A DNA stretch of 64,000 nt from Legionella_C sp963803545 (GTDB lineage: Bacteria > Pseudomonadota > Gammaproteobacteria > Legionellales > Legionellaceae): positions 186,001 through 250,000 of the forward strand of contig CAWDMX010000001.1 in assembly GCA_963803545.1 (NCBI GenBank). Reading direction: 5' to 3'. Position 1 is the first letter of the stretch. Each line of letters starts with the position of its first letter. The notes below the pieces were generated by a model, which was not told the origin of the DNA, made no database searches, and was given only the letters and a program-made list of their open reading frames with translations. A program made the position numbers and the translations under genes. Shown piece after piece: positions 61,638 to 64,000 of the stretch.

Positions 61638-62729
61638 TCATCGGTAACTCGTTATAATATTTTGGCGTATTTTCTGGTGGTGCAGGGCGCTATTGACCAG
61701 TTTATCTAGCAATTTAGAATAGCTTAAACCACTGACTTCCCACAAACGGGGAAACATACTTATTGAGGTAAAACCTGGTAGCGTATTAATCTCATTAAAA
61801 TAAATAGCGAAGCTTGTAGGATTAACGAAAAAATCAATCCGTACCATTCCTCGACATTTCAGTCGCGTAAATATTTCTGCTGCATTTTTTTGTAATTTCA
61901 GAACCACGGCCTGGGGTAAGTCAACAGGTGCTATCAACTCGGTGCTGTGACTGTCTAAATATTTGGCTGCATAAGAATAAAAATTGCCCTGCTGTAGTAC
62001 TTTTATTTCGCCTGGTAAACTTACCAGGGGCTCTTTAGCGTTATCGCTCTCAACAACCGCTAACTCAATTTCTCTGGCAACAATAAATTCCTCTACTAAA
62101 ATTTCTTCGTCGTAGCGAAAAGCATCTGCGATGGCCGTTTCCAGCTCCGAGCGTGTGGTGGCTTTGTGAATGCCTACGCTTGATCCTAAAGAGCAGGGCT
62201 TTACAAACAATGGCCACTTTAAGTCGTTGATAACTTGAGCGCAAAATTGCTGCCGCTCGGCTTGACTGCTGCGTATTCCTAAAGAGAAATAACGCGCGCA
62301 TTGACTACCGTTTACGCAAGCAATCCGGCGAGCTATATCTTTATCCATTCCCATTGCTGAGGCAATTGGATCGCAGCCAATATAGGCTGCATTTGCTAAT
62401 TTTAATAAGCCTTGTATACAACCATCTTCGTATAAGGGCCCGTGCAACATTGGGAAAACCACGTCCGCTTTTAGCGCTAAATTTCCATTTTCAATCAGGC
62501 TAGGAAGCCTTTTCGATTGAGGCGTATGAATAGGAAGCTTCTTTTGATGGTGCAACAATTCTTGGTAAGAGTTAACCAGAAACTCTCCATTTTTATCAAT
62601 AGCGATAGGAATAACGTTGTATTTATCTCGGTCTAAATTCTGAAGCACTGAAGCCGCGGATTGCAGTGAAATTTCATGCTCACTTGATTTTCCACCGTAT
62701 AATAAAATTAAATCAATCGCATGCCTCAT
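61638..62729 (-). CDS. ddl: D-alanine--D-alanine ligase
   Basis: Ddl joins two D-alanines for the peptidoglycan stem peptide. The 363-residue ATP-grasp enzyme shows the N-terminal LLYGGKSSEHEISL, the substrate-side FPMLHGPLYEDG, the ATP-binding FVKPCSLGSSVGI, and metal ligands in MVRIDFFVN and FNEINTLPGFT. It overlaps murB by one base. Confidence 0.97.
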   Translation of the reverse strand: MRHAIDLILLYGGKSSEHEISLQSAASVLQNLDRDKYNVIPIAIDKNGEFLVNSYQELLHHQKKLPIHTPQSKRLPSLIENGNLALKADVVFPMLHGPLYEDGCIQGLLKLANAAYIGCDPIASAMGMDKDIARRIACVNGSQCARYFSLGIRSSQAERQQFCAQVINDLKWPLFVKPCSLGSSVGIHKATTRSELETAIADAFRYDEEILVEEFIVAREIELAVVESDNAKEPLVSLPGEIKVLQQGNFYSYAAKYLDSHSTELIAPVDLPQAVVLKLQKNAAEIFTRLKCRGMVRIDFFVNPTSFAIYFNEINTLPGFTSISMFPRLWEVSGLSYSKLLDKLVNSALHHQKIRQNIITSYR

Positions 62730-63619
62730 TATTGCGCTCCTAACACGTGGACTTCTTGAATTAGCTCAATATTTGTTTCTCGGTAAACCGTTTCTTTGAT
62801 TGCATTAATTAGGGATTCAATATCGTTTGCCGAAGCCGTTCCTTGATAGTTGATAATGAAGTTTGCGTGCTTTTGAGATACCACAGCGCCACCAATTTGC
62901 TTTCCTTTCAAGCCGCATTGTTCAATCAGTTGTGCGGCAAATTGTTGCGGTGGATTGCGGAAAACCGAACCACAGTTGTACTCGCTGGTGGGTTGAGTAT
63001 TGGCGCGGTGCTCGAGAAGTTCTTTTATTAATTCTAGAGACCTGGACTTTTCACCTGGAGAAAATTGGCAGGTAGCCGCCACAAACCATTCTAAATCGCG
63101 CAATCCCGTGATATGCCGGTAAGAAATGGTAAACTCGGATGGCTTACGTCGGTATATTCGACCGGCTCTATCAATTGTTTCTACTTCAATAACAGACTGC
63201 CAGGTTTCGCCATTAAAACAACCCGCATTCATGCGCAGTGCTCCGCCCATGGTCCCTGGAATGCCCGCCCAAAATTCGGCTCCTGCCAAATTATTTCGGG
63301 CGCAAAAGCGCGCCATAGAGGCACAGGAAACGCCGGCTTCCACGCGCACACAGTTGTCCGCTAGATAGCCTATATTTTTTAAACAGTTTTGGGTGAGCAC
63401 TACACTGCCGTCAAATCGCCCATCTCGAATTAAAGAATTACTACCAAGCCCCAACCATAGCACAGACTCTTCTTCATCTAAGCCTTGTAAAAAATGACTC
63501 AAATCCTCGGTACCACTTGGTTTATACAATTGTTTAGCCACTCCGCCAACTCGCCAAGTAGTGTATGAGGCTAAGGACTCATTGAAGAGTAGTTGTCCGT
63601 TAGTAGACTGTATACTCAT
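62729..63619 (-). CDS. murB: UDP-N-acetylenolpyruvoylglucosamine reductase
   Basis: MurB is the FAD enzyme reducing UDP-GlcNAc-enolpyruvate to UDP-MurNAc. The 296-residue protein begins a FAD domain with YTTWRVGGVA and GLGSNSL, then AGIPGTMGGALRMNAGCF, and the catalytic serine lies in CGSVFRNPP. The length and GSVFRNP motif indicate the short type II form, unlike the longer E. coli enzyme. It is coupled to murC (ATGA overlap) and to ddl. Confidence 0.96.
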   Translation of the reverse strand: MSIQSTNGQLLFNESLASYTTWRVGGVAKQLYKPSGTEDLSHFLQGLDEEESVLWLGLGSNSLIRDGRFDGSVVLTQNCLKNIGYLADNCVRVEAGVSCASMARFCARNNLAGAEFWAGIPGTMGGALRMNAGCFNGETWQSVIEVETIDRAGRIYRRKPSEFTISYRHITGLRDLEWFVAATCQFSPGEKSRSLELIKELLEHRANTQPTSEYNCGSVFRNPPQQFAAQLIEQCGLKGKQIGGAVVSQKHANFIINYQGTASANDIESLINAIKETVYRETNIELIQEVHVLGAQ

Positions 63620-64000
63620 GCGGGTTCCTGTACAGTTTGCATTAGATTAATAGCAAGTTGACCAATGTTGCCAGCCCCCTGCATTAGAATAATATCCCCT
63701 TCACGAACGATTCTATCCAATTGCTCGGTTAAGCACTCCTCATCACCTATTTGAGCGCTTACGTAGCTAGTTGCTACCTCGTGCAGCAAAGTTTGACTAC
63801 TCACCCCAGAAATCGGCTCCTCTCCAGCCGTGTAAATATCTAATAATACGAGCTCATCGGCCAAACGCAAAGCCGCAACAAATTGGCTAAATAATTCTTG
63901 TGTGCGCGTGTAGCGGTGGGGTTGAAAAATATGGATAAGGCGTTTGTTGGGCCAGACTTTACGACAGGCCTCTATTGTTGAGGTAATTTCCTGCGGGTGG
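63616..64000 (-). CDS. murC: UDP-N-acetylmuramate--L-alanine ligase, C-terminal part (cut by window edge)
   Basis: The last 127 residues of MurC, which adds L-alanine to UDP-MurNAc. The C-terminal domain motif HPQEI and FQPHRYTRTQELF are visible, followed by LVLLDIYTAGEEP and the closing GAGNIGQLA. The open frame runs through the window edge, so the N-terminal and central ATP-binding domains are outside. The stop overlaps the murB start. Confidence 0.95.
   Translation of the reverse strand, partial: HPQEITSTIEACRKVWPNKRLIHIFQPHRYTRTQELFSQFVAALRLADELVLLDIYTAGEEPISGVSSQTLLHEVATSYVSAQIGDEECLTEQLDRIVREGDIILMQGAGNIGQLAINLMQTVQEPA

Overview
The window is a gene-dense, AT-leaning (roughly 40% GC by eye, not computed) chromosomal segment of a gammaproteobacterium. 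Core gene order is conserved: tRNA-Pro/Arg/His/Leu - tig - clpP - clpX - lon; rimP - nusA - infB - rbfA - truB - rpsO - pnp; tpiA - secG - tRNA-Leu - nuoA-N; folP - glmM; ftsH - rlmE; murC - murB - ddl - ftsQ - ftsA - ftsZ. Three features point towards the Legionellales (Legionella/Coxiella relatives): a near-perfect Legionella/Coxiella-type PmrA box in front of a large coiled-coil orphan protein, a very-long-chain fatty-acid lipid A gene set (AcpXL-like carrier, FabZ-like, two ketosynthases, LpxXL-like acyltransferase), and the combination of gene neighbourhoods. Genus-level assignment cannot be made from what is visible.

Layout. 1-5625: protein quality control (lon partial at the left edge, clpX, clpP, tig), all on the minus strand, transcribed behind a four-tRNA array (5541-5960) that has a clear promoter at 5987-6015. 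6103-10630: an accessory block holding a tyrosine recombinase, an outer-membrane beta-barrel protein and a 656-residue orphan coiled-coil protein behind the PmrA box; this is the best candidate for host-interaction biology. 10792-20193: murI, a small membrane protein, uup, ridA, spoT, rpoZ, gmk, rph, pilT, dapF. 20186-24899: the minus-strand lipid A VLCFA operon, translationally coupled throughout. 25443-34038: pnp, rpsO, truB, rbfA, infB, nusA, rimP, preceded by initiator tRNA-fMet with its own promoter and terminator. 34487-49093: all fourteen separate nuo genes of complex I, downstream of tRNA-Leu(GAG), secG and tpiA, with a good promoter before tpiA. 50439-55366: glmM, folP, ftsH, rlmE. 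55469-56985: yhbY and an orphan membrane protein on the plus strand. 56982-64000: hda, pgsA, then the ftsZ-ftsA-ftsQ-ddl-murB-murC division/cell-wall cluster, with murC cut by the right edge.

Most genes are housekeeping: protein turnover and folding, stringent response, translation and RNA decay, respiration, peptidoglycan synthesis and division. Non-routine content lies in 6103-10630, in the KS/KS-like pair of the lipid A operon, in the orphan membrane protein at 55798, and in a few intergenic structures (a 118-bp imperfect inverted repeat between clpP and clpX, and hairpins around tRNA-fMet and rpsO). No CRISPR array, insertion sequence, rRNA operon or replication origin was seen.
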